This document shows positions 53,287 through 61,450 of a stretch of DNA of 64,000 bases, piece after piece (positions within the stretch are counted from its first letter, which is position 1; each line of letters begins with the position of its first letter). This stretch comes from Bradyrhizobium sp. 195 (GTDB lineage Bacteria > Pseudomonadota > Alphaproteobacteria > Rhizobiales > Xanthobacteraceae): assembly GCF_023101665.1 (NCBI RefSeq), contig NZ_CP082163.1, positions 1 to 64,000 on the forward strand, given 5' to 3'. The notes under the pieces are model-generated. The model saw nothing but the letters and a program-made list of their open reading frames with translations, was not told the origin of the DNA and ran no database searches. The position numbers and the translations under genes were made by a program.

Positions 53287-53950
53287 TGAGCACACCGCGT
53301 AATTGGTGCCGGTACTTGCCGGCCCTAAGTCTTCCGGCGATCGTCGCAGAGACTGCAGCCCCTCGCTTGGCCGCTCGACGGCCGGGCTCCTTTATCCTGT
53401 GCTGCGGGACCTGACGGTGATTTGCCTGCCTTCTTTCGAAGGCGGGCGAGTTCTGGGCATTGCACGGGTCGTCCCTTTGCCGAGCAAATCTCGCTCGCGG
53501 CCTGCGGGTTCACCTTGCGGGCCGCGTGACTCCTGACGGTCGAGTAGCGCTTGGCTTCCTGCTTCGGGCCTCGACCAGCAAGCCTGAGGAATTGTCAGAT
53601 GTGTGCGGTGAGCGGTGATCGGGTTCTGTCCTCGGTCTGGGTTTCGATGATCGCAAGTCGTGTTCCTCGGACGTTTCTTCTGGCACACCCACGTCGTCCT
53701 CGATTGGCATGTCTGACCGAAGGGCGTCGTCGCTTACGCGCCGCCTCGCTCTTACCCCCGCAACAGCCGATTACGACTTTCTTCCCCTGGACCGCTGCGC
53801 GTCCATTCCTCGCGCAAGATAAGAAAGTCGTGCCCTGGCTGCCCTCTACTGCGTGCCGGCCCCTTCGGGGTGCGGGTCGACCGCCTCCGGTCTGTCGCCA
53901 GCCATCGAGGCCGCGATGGGCGCGGCCCGGGAAGCGAAAAGGACACCACA
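53287..53950. promoter_or_regulatory. 660-bp leader region before the DUF736 gene
   Basis: No gene is supported. It contains several hairpins: CTGCCTTC-TTTC-GAAGGCGG near 53430, GGCCCCTTCGGGGTGC near 53860 and GGCCGCG-ATGGG-CGCGGCC at 53909-53927. The last is the same stem-loop as in the ardC leader, again 30-35 nt before the true start codon. Confidence 0.5.
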
Positions 53951-54262
53951 ATGGCGACCATCGGCACCTTCACCTCGACTGGCAACGGCTTCACCGGCAC
54001 GGTTCGCACTCTCGCGCTCAATGCCAAGGCCAAGCTGGTTCGGGTCGAGAACCCCTCCGACAAGGGACCGCACTTCCGCGTCTTCGCCGGTAATGTCGAG
54101 CTGGGCGCGGCCTGGCAGAAGACCGCGAGGGACACCGAGCGTGACTATCTCTCGGTCAAGCTGGACGACCCGAGCTTCCCCGCCCCGATCTACGCCACGC
54201 TGATCGAGGTGGAAGGCCAGGAAGGTCTTCAGCTCATCTGGTCCCGTCCCAGCCGAGACTGA
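53951..54262 (+). CDS. DUF736 family protein
   Basis: 103 residues, compact beta protein: [63 protein letters not shown]736 is widespread on alphaproteobacterial plasmids and ICEs; the function is unknown, though its size and charge would suit a DNA-associated protein. A purine-rich GGACACCACA precedes the ATG at 53951. Confidence 0.9.
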   Translation: MATIGTFTSTGNGFTGTVRTLALNAKAKLVRVENPSDKGPHFRVFAGNVELGAAWQKTARDTERDYLSVKLDDPSFPAPIYATLIEVEGQEGLQLIWSRPSRD

Positions 54263-54276
54263 TCCCCCTCACGGCA

Positions 54277-54304
54277 ACGGCCCTGCCAATCGGCGGGGCC
54301 GTTT
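54277..54304 (+). terminator. Rho-independent terminator after the DUF736 gene
   Basis: ACGGCCCTGCC-AATC-GGCGGGGCCGT (one mismatch in an 11-bp stem) followed by TTTC, 15 nt past the stop. It ends the plus-strand maintenance block. Confidence 0.8.
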
Positions 54305-54391
54305 CTGCGTGAGCCGAGGTGGACGCACCGAGGGCTGGCTCCCTCCAACTGCTTTACCGCGCCGCCCCGCTTTCGCTCGCGCCGTTCTCAT

Positions 54392-54523
54392 TTAGACGCG
54401 CCCGAGCGAGCTGATGCTGTCGAGCACGCCTTCGAAATCCGGTGGATCGCCGAAGATCATGCCTTGCATGGCCCGGTAGTCGACGCGCAACTGCGCGATC
54501 ATCGCGTTGCTCGTGTCCGAAAT
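54392..54523 (-). pseudogene. C-terminal remnant of an AbiEii/AbiGii-type nucleotidyltransferase
   Basis: The last 43 codons before the stop at 54392 read MIAQLRVDYRAMQGMIFGD then PPDFEGVLDSI, which resembles the C-terminal end of AbiEii toxin family proteins (DYxAMxxMIFGxxPxFxxIL). No nucleotidyltransferase core is present; the upstream part runs into the end of the neighbouring gene. It is a truncated relic. Confidence 0.55.
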
Positions 54524-54560
54524 AGATATACAAGCTTCGGACAACCAGGCGCGCGGCTTT

Positions 54561-55751
54561 TCAGAGAATCCCCCACGCCCGATAGCGTCCCCGTCCGGTC
54601 GCCTCGCGCAAGCCGAGCTCGGCCACCAGGTCCTGCGCGGCGCGCGGCGTGATGCCAAGTTCCTTGGCGATCATGCCGGCCGAGACAATCGGGCGGGTCA
54701 GCACGTAGTCCAAGAGCGCCGGCAGCCGGGAGGTGGTGCGGCGACCGTCGAGTTTGCGGGCGAGCAGGGCGCGCTGGTTCAGCCAACGGTCGTGGTCCTT
54801 GAGGCCGGCCGCCGCAGCCGCGGTGATCGCCTCAAGCTGGACGGCAAGTCGCGCCGCGGTGTCGCGCGGCCGCCGGTGTTCACGTGGGATCGCCTTCAGC
54901 CCCTCGTACAGGCACGGCAGATGCCAGCGGGACTTGCCGCGGTCGCGCAATAGCGCCGCAGCAAGCAGCCGGCCGAGCCAGGGCGTGTGCTCTAGCGGTG
55001 CGATCCGGTCCCAAGCCTCGGCTGCGATTGCAGCCGCCAAGGTCGGTGGCAGTGGACGAGTCTGGTCGAGGGTGGCGCGCCAGTCCTCGATCCGGGCGTC
55101 TTCGTCCCAGTCGGGATCGTAGACTAGCGGATCGCGCTCCGGCCGGGGGCGGCCCTCGCGGGCTAACGTCTGCTGCGCGCGGACCATCGCCGCGTCGACC
55201 GCGGCGAAGGCGGCCGCAAGATGCTGGTCCGTTTCGATGAGTCCGGGCTGACCGTCGGTACCTGCCTCGTCGTCACCATCGAATTCGGCGTCGTCGCAAT
55301 CGTCTCCCCTCGCCTTTTCCCGGTCGCCCTCCCCTTCCCGGCCGCGCAGGCCATCGAGCCCGGCGACCGAGAGCGCCCAGTCGGGTTTGGCGTCGGCGAT
55401 GCGACGCCGAATCCGGAGCACGGCACGAGCCCGGGTCAGCTCGTGGGTCGGGGCGCGGATATCCATGCCGGCGTCGTGCAGAACCAGGTCTTCGAGATGA
55501 ACGAGCTCACCTTCCAGCCACAGACTGGCGCAGGCATCTGTATAATGGGTGCGCGCGACCCAGCCGTCGCGGATCGGGCTTCTGGCCAACCGCTCGTCGA
55601 GGCGGGCGAGCGCATCTTCGGCGGCGGCGAGCGGACCGGCGAGCTGGCCCCAGGGCAGCGGATCGGGGATTTTGTAGCTGGGCGACAAGGTCTTGATAAC
55701 CTTAACAGGAAACGACGAAACGGAAGCTAACACGGCGTTCGATTCCGTCAT
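54561..55751 (-). CDS. DUF1612 / HTH protein of the RHE_PE00001 type
   Basis: 396 residues from the ATG at 55751. Reads LPWGQLAGPLAAAEDALARLD, WVARTHYTDACASLWLEGEL, VHLEDLVLHDAGMDIRAPTH, all typical of this plasmid family. The C-terminal 60 residues form a helix-turn-helix (LTRPIVSAGMIAKELGITPR, AAQDLVAELGLREATGRGRY). A strongly acidic insert lies at about 150-175. Common near repABC replicons; the role is unknown but DNA binding is likely. Confidence 0.85.
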   Translation of the reverse strand: MTESNAVLASVSSFPVKVIKTLSPSYKIPDPLPWGQLAGPLAAAEDALARLDERLARSPIRDGWVARTHYTDACASLWLEGELVHLEDLVLHDAGMDIRAPTHELTRARAVLRIRRRIADAKPDWALSVAGLDGLRGREGEGDREKARGDDCDDAEFDGDDEAGTDGQPGLIETDQHLAAAFAAVDAAMVRAQQTLAREGRPRPERDPLVYDPDWDEDARIEDWRATLDQTRPLPPTLAAAIAAEAWDRIAPLEHTPWLGRLLAAALLRDRGKSRWHLPCLYEGLKAIPREHRRPRDTAARLAVQLEAITAAAAAGLKDHDRWLNQRALLARKLDGRRTTSRLPALLDYVLTRPIVSAGMIAKELGITPRAAQDLVAELGLREATGRGRYRAWGIL

Positions 55752-55973
55752 AGCACGGACTGTTCCCGGTCGCCGCTCACTATCGATAACCACCGCTTAT
55801 CGATAGCGTTGGACGTGAATCCGCAAATCAGCGATTCTGGTCGCCCTGAAGCCCGCCCGAAGGCCTCGGCCGCGCTCCGATCGACGAGAAAGCCGGTGAC
55901 GCCAGCGCCCGCCCCTCTTCCGGAAGACAGATCCCGCTCCGATCGCCCGGGCGGCGCCGGCCGGGCGGCCGCC

Positions 55974-56369
55974 TCAGGCGGCCTCAATGTCGGTCTGCGG
56001 AAAGTCGGCGCCCTTGAACATCAGCGGCTGTCCCAGATGGCGGGCGCAAGCGTAGGCAAAACAGTCCCCGAAATTGAGCCGCGCCGGATGGCGGCCCTTG
56101 CCGAAGCGGTCGAAGGCGTCCAGCGCCAGCCGCGCCGTCTCCGGCGGCACCGCAACCATGGTGATCTCCATCAGCGCGAGATAGCTTTCGACCGCCTCCG
56201 CCGCCTCGGTGATCGGAAGGTCGAGCACCCGCGCCACCGCGACCGCCGCCTCCCACACCGCGAGCGGCGAGGTCAGCCGCGTTCCGGTCTGCTGCAGGCG
56301 CGCCAAAAGCTCGCGCGCCTCGTCCTCGTCGGTCAACAGCGCGGTCAGCGCCGAGGCGTCGATGAACAT
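55974..56369 (-). CDS. vapC: VapC-type PIN-domain toxin
   Basis: 131 residues. PIN ribonuclease landmarks: N-terminal MFIDASALTALL with the first catalytic Asp, a Glu at WEAAVAVAR, and the C-terminal acidic pair in NFGDCFAYACAR. It overlaps its antitoxin gene by one base (TGATG), the classical VapBC organisation. It should cut RNA when freed from VapB, stabilising the plasmid. Confidence 0.92.
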   Translation of the reverse strand: MFIDASALTALLTDEDEARELLARLQQTGTRLTSPLAVWEAAVAVARVLDLPITEAAEAVESYLALMEITMVAVPPETARLALDAFDRFGKGRHPARLNFGDCFAYACARHLGQPLMFKGADFPQTDIEAA

Positions 56370-56614
56370 CAGCTGTCCTCATACAGACTGTCGCGGAACG
56401 CCTTGTCGGCCGGCTGGCCCTTCGCCGGCTGGCCCTTGGCGCGCAGATCCCGGCAGAATTTTACGCCGAGGTCGACCAAGGACGGCTTGCCCTGCTCGCG
56501 CTCGAGCTCATGGGCGAGTGCCGCGTGCACCGCGTCGGTGAGACCAGTTTTTTTCAGCGCCGCCACCTTGCGGGCCAGCGCATCGGTCTCCGGGTTCTTG
56601 ATGTGGAAAGCCAT
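56369..56614 (-). CDS. vapB: VapB-type antitoxin
   Basis: 81 residues from the ATG at 56614, chosen because AGAGGA sits at the correct spacing for it and not for the ATG two codons earlier. N-terminal AFHIKNPETDALARKVAALK and TGLTDAVHAALAHELER match the Rv0623/PSK-type antitoxin family. Near the C-terminus a 15-nt tandem duplication gives AKGQPAKGQP. It precedes and overlaps vapC. Confidence 0.88.
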   Translation of the reverse strand: MAFHIKNPETDALARKVAALKKTGLTDAVHAALAHELEREQGKPSLVDLGVKFCRDLRAKGQPAKGQPADKAFRDSLYEDS

Positions 56615-56842
56615 GCGCATTCCTCTAGATCGTATCGTGTATCCGTATATATCATCTCGGATACACAGAAGGAAGGGCCGGTTGCGCCGTTGGCCGGGTC
56701 AACCAGGTCCTTGGGCCCGCCGATTCGGCCCCCGCTCAGGGCGACGGGGCGCAACCTGCCGATCGCGCCACTGCATCCCGGCAATCCCGCTAAAGCGCGC
56801 GGCCCTCGCGGCGTGTGAGGTGGCTTTTATGGTTAATAGTCA

Positions 56843-57705
56843 ATGAACGCCTCCCCTCTCCGTCTCCCTGACGCTGGTTCCATCGAGGCTGTCCTGGCAG
56901 ACCTCGATCCGGCCTCTGCTGACGACGACCTCGTCCCCGCCCTCGCCCGCGCCTTCCCAGGCTTTCAGTTCAGCGCCGCGCGGATCGACGATGACTACTG
57001 GCGCGACACCCGTTCGGTCATTCGACCGGATGGCACCCGGATTGGCGAACTGCGGCCCTGGATGACGGCGGAGCTCGCCAAGGACGACGGCACCATCGAT
57101 GCGCTTTGGCGCCGCCTGAAAGAGACGGACCTGCAGATCACCGAGTGGCGCGGCACCAGCGCGTTTGTCTTCGCGCCGACCGGGCCAGGCGCAAGCCGAC
57201 TATGTTCAGATCGCGCTCGGGCGAGAAATCGAATGGCGAGCCGGCCCGATCGTCAATCCGAACTACCGCCCGTTTGGCCAAGAGGAACTGCTCGATCTGA
57301 GCTGGCCCCGCACTGATCAGCCGCCTCAGTCGGATCGCCTGGCCGGTCCGGTCTATCGCCTCCTCGGCCGAGCCGGCGGCGCGGTGATCCACGTTCGCAG
57401 TTTTCTCAATCGTTGCGGCCGCATCGAACGCGAGAAACGCGAAGCCAACCGGCCCGAGATGGGAGGGGCGTGTCATTCGCGAAGTCGGACCTTGGGGGAC
57501 GCGCGAAACCCCGTTTCTTGAGGCGGTCCCGGATTGGTTCGAGATGGAACGGCGCGACCGGCTCGCCGCGCTCCTGACCAACGACGTCGAAACGCTGAAG
57601 CACCTCGCGCGAGAGGGCATGGCGAGAATAGTCTGCGGGGCGCTGGCCTCGGACCTCGCCTATCTCGAAGCTTGGCGCGAAACTCGTCCGAGGCCGAATT
57701 TTTAA
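56843..57705 (+). pseudogene. Unknown plasmid gene broken by two frameshifts
   Basis: Three adjacent frames give one continuous product. Frame one, from the ATG at 56843, runs to about 57188 (DPASADDDLVPALARAFPGF, TEWRGTSAFVFAPTG). Frame two continues ADYVQIALGREIEWRAGPIV and GPVYRLLGRAGGAVIHVRSF to about 57460. Frame three reads VIREVGPWGTRETPFLEAV and MARIVCGALASDLAYLEAW and stops at 57705. The intact protein would be about 285 residues. No family recognised. Confidence 0.75.
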
Positions 57706-57795
57706 GGTTAGCGTTCTATGAATGCCACACCTCCTTTTTGGTGCTTCCCGCGAGCCTGTGCTGAATGGCATTGGGAGCCAGAGCAACAGGGAGAT

Positions 57796-57811
57796 GTTGT
57801 CAGCTGACAAC
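57796..57811. promoter_or_regulatory. parS: parS-like palindrome 1 (RepB site)
   Basis: GTTGTCAGCTGACAAC, a perfect 16-bp palindrome that fits the repABC partition-site consensus GTTNNNNGCNNNNAAC. It also contains the stop codon of a 29-codon open frame starting at 57718. Confidence 0.88.
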
Positions 57812-57833
57812 ATCCATCCCAGGCAAGCCCCCT

Positions 57834-57849
57834 GTTGTCAGCTGACAAC
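57834..57849. promoter_or_regulatory. parS: parS-like palindrome 2
   Basis: Second identical copy of GTTGTCAGCTGACAAC, centre to centre 38 bp from copy 1. The pair may form one partition complex. Confidence 0.88.
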
Positions 57850-58844
57850 AACCTCTTCCCGGGGCGCTATTATCTGGCAAGAGTTCCGCCCGTCCGATGT
57901 CGCTATGTTGGAGTGGCTCGCAGCTCGGATCTCGGCGGATCTCCCATCGGGCCGGGGCTCGGTGCGGTTGCTTTGCTGCTTGCTATCCAAAGGAGCGGCT
58001 GGCCTTCGGCACTGGGCGCCTCGTCCTGTGGAACTCGATTAGGACAGTCCGCCGCGAGGTCGATTCACCCCTCGACCGGTCATCCCAATGTCGCATGTGA
58101 TGGCCCCATCCCTAACTCCAGCGATGCCGCGCCCCTGCGTGCGAATGCGCCGAACCAAGCGCATCTCAAGCTTGGCGATGGACGTCGCCTCGGCCGACTG
58201 TCCGAAGCCGGGCCAAGTCACTGCCATTACAATTGAGCCGAGCGATGCCAGTTCTCTGCTGCTTGGTCGTGCTCGGCCGAGGTGGCGAACCGAGGCCAGG
58301 TCGCCTATCCGGTCGCGGTCGCGAACGGGATTGGGACCCAGGACCCGCCGTTGGCGGCACACGGGAACGAGGCTCCGCCGTGGAAAGTCCCGTTGCAAGA
58401 GGCGTTCATCCAGCGTTGTGGGGCGGGGCCTGTCCAGCAGATCCGGACCGAAGCGTCGACAGCGTGTTTGCCCGGCGGCGGTACAGCGTAGGCGGGGAAG
58501 CCCTCGATTCATCTGCGACGGCTCGGGAATAGTGAGCCGACGTTGCCGACTCTTCGCCCGTCCAACGTGGGTGCTGAAAGGCCCGTGTCGCTGACGAGGC
58601 GGCTGAAGCGGGTTGACGGGGGCTGGATGCAGCGTGCCATCACATCATCTGCGGTGAATAATGTCGCCGCGGCCCGCGCTGGAAAGAGTGGGGGAGGGGG
58701 ACGGTTCGGAGCACATTTCGGAGCTGCGCGGGAGGGTCTCATTGATCGAGACGATGCACAATGGCTGCACCCTTCGATGCAGCGGCGGGAGCGGGGGCGC
58801 CGACTCATGCTAAAGTAGAGTTCCGCCCGGTCGCTGGAGGTTTT
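57850..58844. other. 1-kb stretch between parS copies, no gene supported
   Basis: Open frames on both strands are present but none has a start site, motif or codon pattern I trust. The arginine-rich minus-strand frame 58039-58512 looks like a high-GC artefact. It may hold decayed sequence. Confidence 0.35.
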
Positions 58845-58860
58845 GTTGTCAGCTGACAAC
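58845..58860. promoter_or_regulatory. parS: parS-like palindrome 3, upstream of repA
   Basis: Third identical GTTGTCAGCTGACAAC, about 160 bp before repA and upstream of its likely promoter. Confidence 0.88.
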
Positions 58861-58970
58861 AGCCGCACGATGCACCGAAAAGCGCCATTGCTTGTGGGCA
58901 GCGCGGCGTTGGGCGTTAACAACTCGTTAACCCTTTAATTCTTGCTCAAATCATAGAATCGTGGCCATCT

Positions 58971-59015
58971 CTCAAGACGGAGATCAGGCGTCTGACGCGC
59001 AGAAACCGTCTTGAG
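58971..59015. promoter_or_regulatory. 10-bp inverted repeat in the repA leader
   Basis: CTCAAGACGG and CCGTCTTGAG, perfect arms separated by 25 nt, immediately before repA. Its position fits an autoregulatory RepA/RepB operator or a leader hairpin that could mask the repA start. A TAGAAT box upstream (near 58955) may be the -10. Confidence 0.6.
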
Positions 59016-59022
59016 AAAGCAA

Positions 59023-60237
59023 ATGCCGAGCTTAGCGGAAGATTCACTTACGATGAGCGAGACTGCGTCTGCCCGGATCACCCGGCACGCCGGCATCCTT
59101 TCCGGCCAGCTTCGCTCGCTGGCGACAACGCTTTTCCCGCCTTCAGCCAGTAAGTCTCTCCGCTCGTTCTCCTCAGGGGAGGTTGCGCGAATTGTCCGCG
59201 TCTCCGATGGTTATCTCCGACAGCTCTCCCTCGACGGACTTGGACCGAACCCGGCGACCGGACTTGGGGGCCGCCGATCCTATACCCTGGCTCAGATTCA
59301 TGAGCTGCGCGCGTATCTAGCCACGGCGCGGCCCCGAGAAGCGTCGGAATTTCTCCCGCGCCGCCAGCCGGGCGACAAGCTCCAAATTATCACCGTCGCC
59401 AACTTCAAGGGCGGGTCCGCCAAGACGACGACGGCATTGTATCTTTCCCAATACCTCGCCCTTGCCGGCTTTCGGGTCCTTGCCATTGACCTCGATCCGC
59501 AAGCGTCGCTCTCCGCGATGTTCGGGTACCAGCCCGAGTTTGATATTGGGGCGAATGAAACTCTCTACGGTGCCATCCGGTATGACGAGCACCGCCGACC
59601 GATGCGCGACATCGTCCGGCCGACCTACTTTGACGGGATAGGTCTTGTTCCGGGCAATCTTGAGCTGATGGAGTTCGAGCACCACACGCCTCGCGCAATG
59701 ATCGAGCGGCGTGAACGCGGACACGACCTGTTCTTTCGCCGAGTCGCCAGCGCCATCGACCAGGTTGCCGACGACTACGATGTCGTCGTTATCGACTGCC
59801 CACCCCAACTTGGTTACCTGACCATGGGCGCGCTAAACGCGGCCACCGCGATGCTCGTGACCATCCATCCGCAGATGGTCGATGTCGCATCCATGAGCCA
59901 ATTTCTCCTCATGACGTCGGATCTCATGTCCGTCATCGAGGAAGCCGGCGGGCGACTCGACCACGACTTCATCCGGTACGTCATCACGCGTCACGATCCC
60001 AACGACGTGCCCGAAGCTCAAATCGTGGCCCTCCTTCGTAATCTCTTTGGATCGGATGTGCTCCAGGCCACTGTTTGGAAATCGACTGCAATCGCCAATG
60101 CTGGCCTCACCAAGCAATCACTTTATGAGCTGGAGCGCGGCGCGGTAGGGCGGGGCGCCTACGACCGCGCGTTGGAATCAGTCGACGCGGTCAATGCCGA
60201 AATCGCGCAACTTCTCAAGAAGGTGTGGGGTCGATGA
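59023..60237 (+). CDS. repA: RepA, ParA-family partition ATPase
   Basis: Partition ATPase and repressor of the repABC operon. About 404 residues with the ATG at 59023; other possible starts are TTG 59011 (inside the inverted repeat) and ATG 59053. N-terminal HTH-like region (FSSGEVARIVRVSDGYLRQL), deviant Walker A VANFKGGSAKTTTALYL, then DLDPQASLSAMFG and VVVIDCPPQLGYLTM. Overlaps repB by ATGA. The three parS-like sites upstream and one in repB are its partition targets via RepB. Confidence 0.95.
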   Translation: MPSLAEDSLTMSETASARITRHAGILSGQLRSLATTLFPPSASKSLRSFSSGEVARIVRVSDGYLRQLSLDGLGPNPATGLGGRRSYTLAQIHELRAYLATARPREASEFLPRRQPGDKLQIITVANFKGGSAKTTTALYLSQYLALAGFRVLAIDLDPQASLSAMFGYQPEFDIGANETLYGAIRYDEHRRPMRDIVRPTYFDGIGLVPGNLELMEFEHHTPRAMIERRERGHDLFFRRVASAIDQVADDYDVVVIDCPPQLGYLTMGALNAATAMLVTIHPQMVDVASMSQFLLMTSDLMSVIEEAGGRLDHDFIRYVITRHDPNDVPEAQIVALLRNLFGSDVLQATVWKSTAIANAGLTKQSLYELERGAVGRGAYDRALESVDAVNAEIAQLLKKVWGR

Positions 60238-61253
60238 GCAAACGCACTGACACTATCAAGAGCCTTTTCACGGCCCCGCAATCAACTGCGTTGTCAGCTG
60301 ACAACATGCCCGGTGCCCTGCCGCGGGTCTCCTCAGGCTCGGTCCGCTCGTTGAAAGACTCTTTTTCCGAGGTCGAGAAAGAGAACGAGGAGCTTCGCGA
60401 AAGAATCGCCTCTGGGGCCATGATCCTCGAAATCGACCCCTCGCTCATCGATCCGTCTCCGCTGGCCGACCGCTTTCGCGACCAAGATGATAGCTCGTTC
60501 CAGGCACTTAAGCAGTCGATCGCACAGCGTGGTCAAGAGGTGCCCATTCTCGTTCGGGAGCATCCTGAAGCAAAAGGGCGCTACCAGAGTGCGTATGGTC
60601 ATCGACGCGTCCGCGCCACGCGCGAACTAGGCATTTCGGTCAAAGCGATCCTGCGAGTTCTTTCAGATGAAGCGCTTGTCGTGGCGCAAGGACTCGAGAA
60701 CGCACCACGCGAAGATCTGAGTTTCATTGAGCGCGCCACCTTCGCGATGCATATCGAAGATGCCGGGTATAGCCGAGCAATCGTGCAAGATGCGTTGTCG
60801 ATCGACCGGGCGGAGGCCTCGAAACTCCTTGCTGTCGCTCGATCGGTTCCGGCCGAAGTTGTTCAAGCAATCGGGAAGGCTCCGAAAGTTGGCCGCGGTC
60901 GCTGGCAGTCATTCGCTGAACTGATCAAGGATGCAGCGGCGCTCAAACGTGTGAGAGCAGCGATTGCTGAATCGAAATTTGCAGAGCGAGAAACCGACGC
61001 CCGGTTTCTTGCAGCATTCACAGCAGCAAGCGCTCCAAGTTCCGCGGGCACATCGAAAGCTTCCGAAGAGAAGCCGGTCTTTTCCGCATCAGGAGACAAG
61101 ATTGCGCACGTGCGTCACGCCGAGCGCGAATTGAAGCTTATCCTCGACAAGAATGTCTCGGCGACATTTGCGGCATTTCTTGTCGATCAACTCCCGGCGC
61201 TGTTCGACGCCTTTTCCAAGACGAGCAGTGGTCAGGAAACTACCGAGGCCTGA
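60234..61253 (+). CDS. repB: RepB, ParB-family partition protein
   Basis: 339 residues from the ATG at 60234, which overlaps the repA stop. ParB domain: LKQSIAQRGQEVPILVREHP, YQSAYGHRRVRATRELGI, ENAPREDLSFIERATFAMHI, followed by the RepB HTH/C-terminal part. It binds parS. One parS-like palindrome lies inside this gene at codons 20-24. Confidence 0.95.
   Translation: MSKRTDTIKSLFTAPQSTALSADNMPGALPRVSSGSVRSLKDSFSEVEKENEELRERIASGAMILEIDPSLIDPSPLADRFRDQDDSSFQALKQSIAQRGQEVPILVREHPEAKGRYQSAYGHRRVRATRELGISVKAILRVLSDEALVVAQGLENAPREDLSFIERATFAMHIEDAGYSRAIVQDALSIDRAEASKLLAVARSVPAEVVQAIGKAPKVGRGRWQSFAELIKDAAALKRVRAAIAESKFAERETDARFLAAFTAASAPSSAGTSKASEEKPVFSASGDKIAHVRHAERELKLILDKNVSATFAAFLVDQLPALFDAFSKTSSGQETTEA
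60290..60305. promoter_or_regulatory. parS: parS-like palindrome 4, inside repB
   Basis: Fourth copy of GTTGTCAGCTGACAAC, within the 5' part of repB, where it encodes LSADN. Its presence in coding sequence shows that the site is under selection or is a fixed member of the array. Confidence 0.88.
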
Positions 61254-61295
61254 CGGCCTCGTCCCGTAAACAGGAACCAGGAGCAGACAAGGCAA

Positions 61296-61345
61296 AAGAA
61301 AAAGGCCCCCGAAACGGAGTTCCGGAAGCCCTTCTCTTCAAGTTT
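61296..61345 (-). ncRNA. Antisense ctRNA between repB and repC (incompatibility RNA)
   Basis: Minus-strand RNA of about 50 nt predicted from a strong terminator at its 3' end and a TTGACT box on the minus strand near 61380, about 35 nt before the assumed start. The exact 5' end is uncertain and the -10 box is poor. Position (repB-repC gap), strand and size match the countertranscribed RNAs of repABC plasmids, which limit repC expression and determine incompatibility. Confidence 0.75.
61304..61330 (-). terminator. Terminator of the antisense ctRNA
   Basis: On the minus strand, GGCTTCCGGAAC pairs over 12 positions (with G-U pairs) with GTTTCGGGGGCC around a 3-nt loop, followed by TTTTTCTTTT. 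On the plus strand the same structure in the repC leader could act as the target of the antisense control. Confidence 0.8.
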
Positions 61346-61450
61346 GGCGACTGACAGAGAATCACTTTCGCGAATCGCAGTCAAGAGTTTCTACGCGATT
61401 TTATCGTCGTTTCGGCGAGCAGGTTTCCTTTGCCCATCTGAGGCAAAGAC

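Noticed and set aside
58039..58594. Arg-rich frames on both strands upstream of repA
   Set aside because: No start signals, no known motif, and mutual overlap; treated as non-coding.
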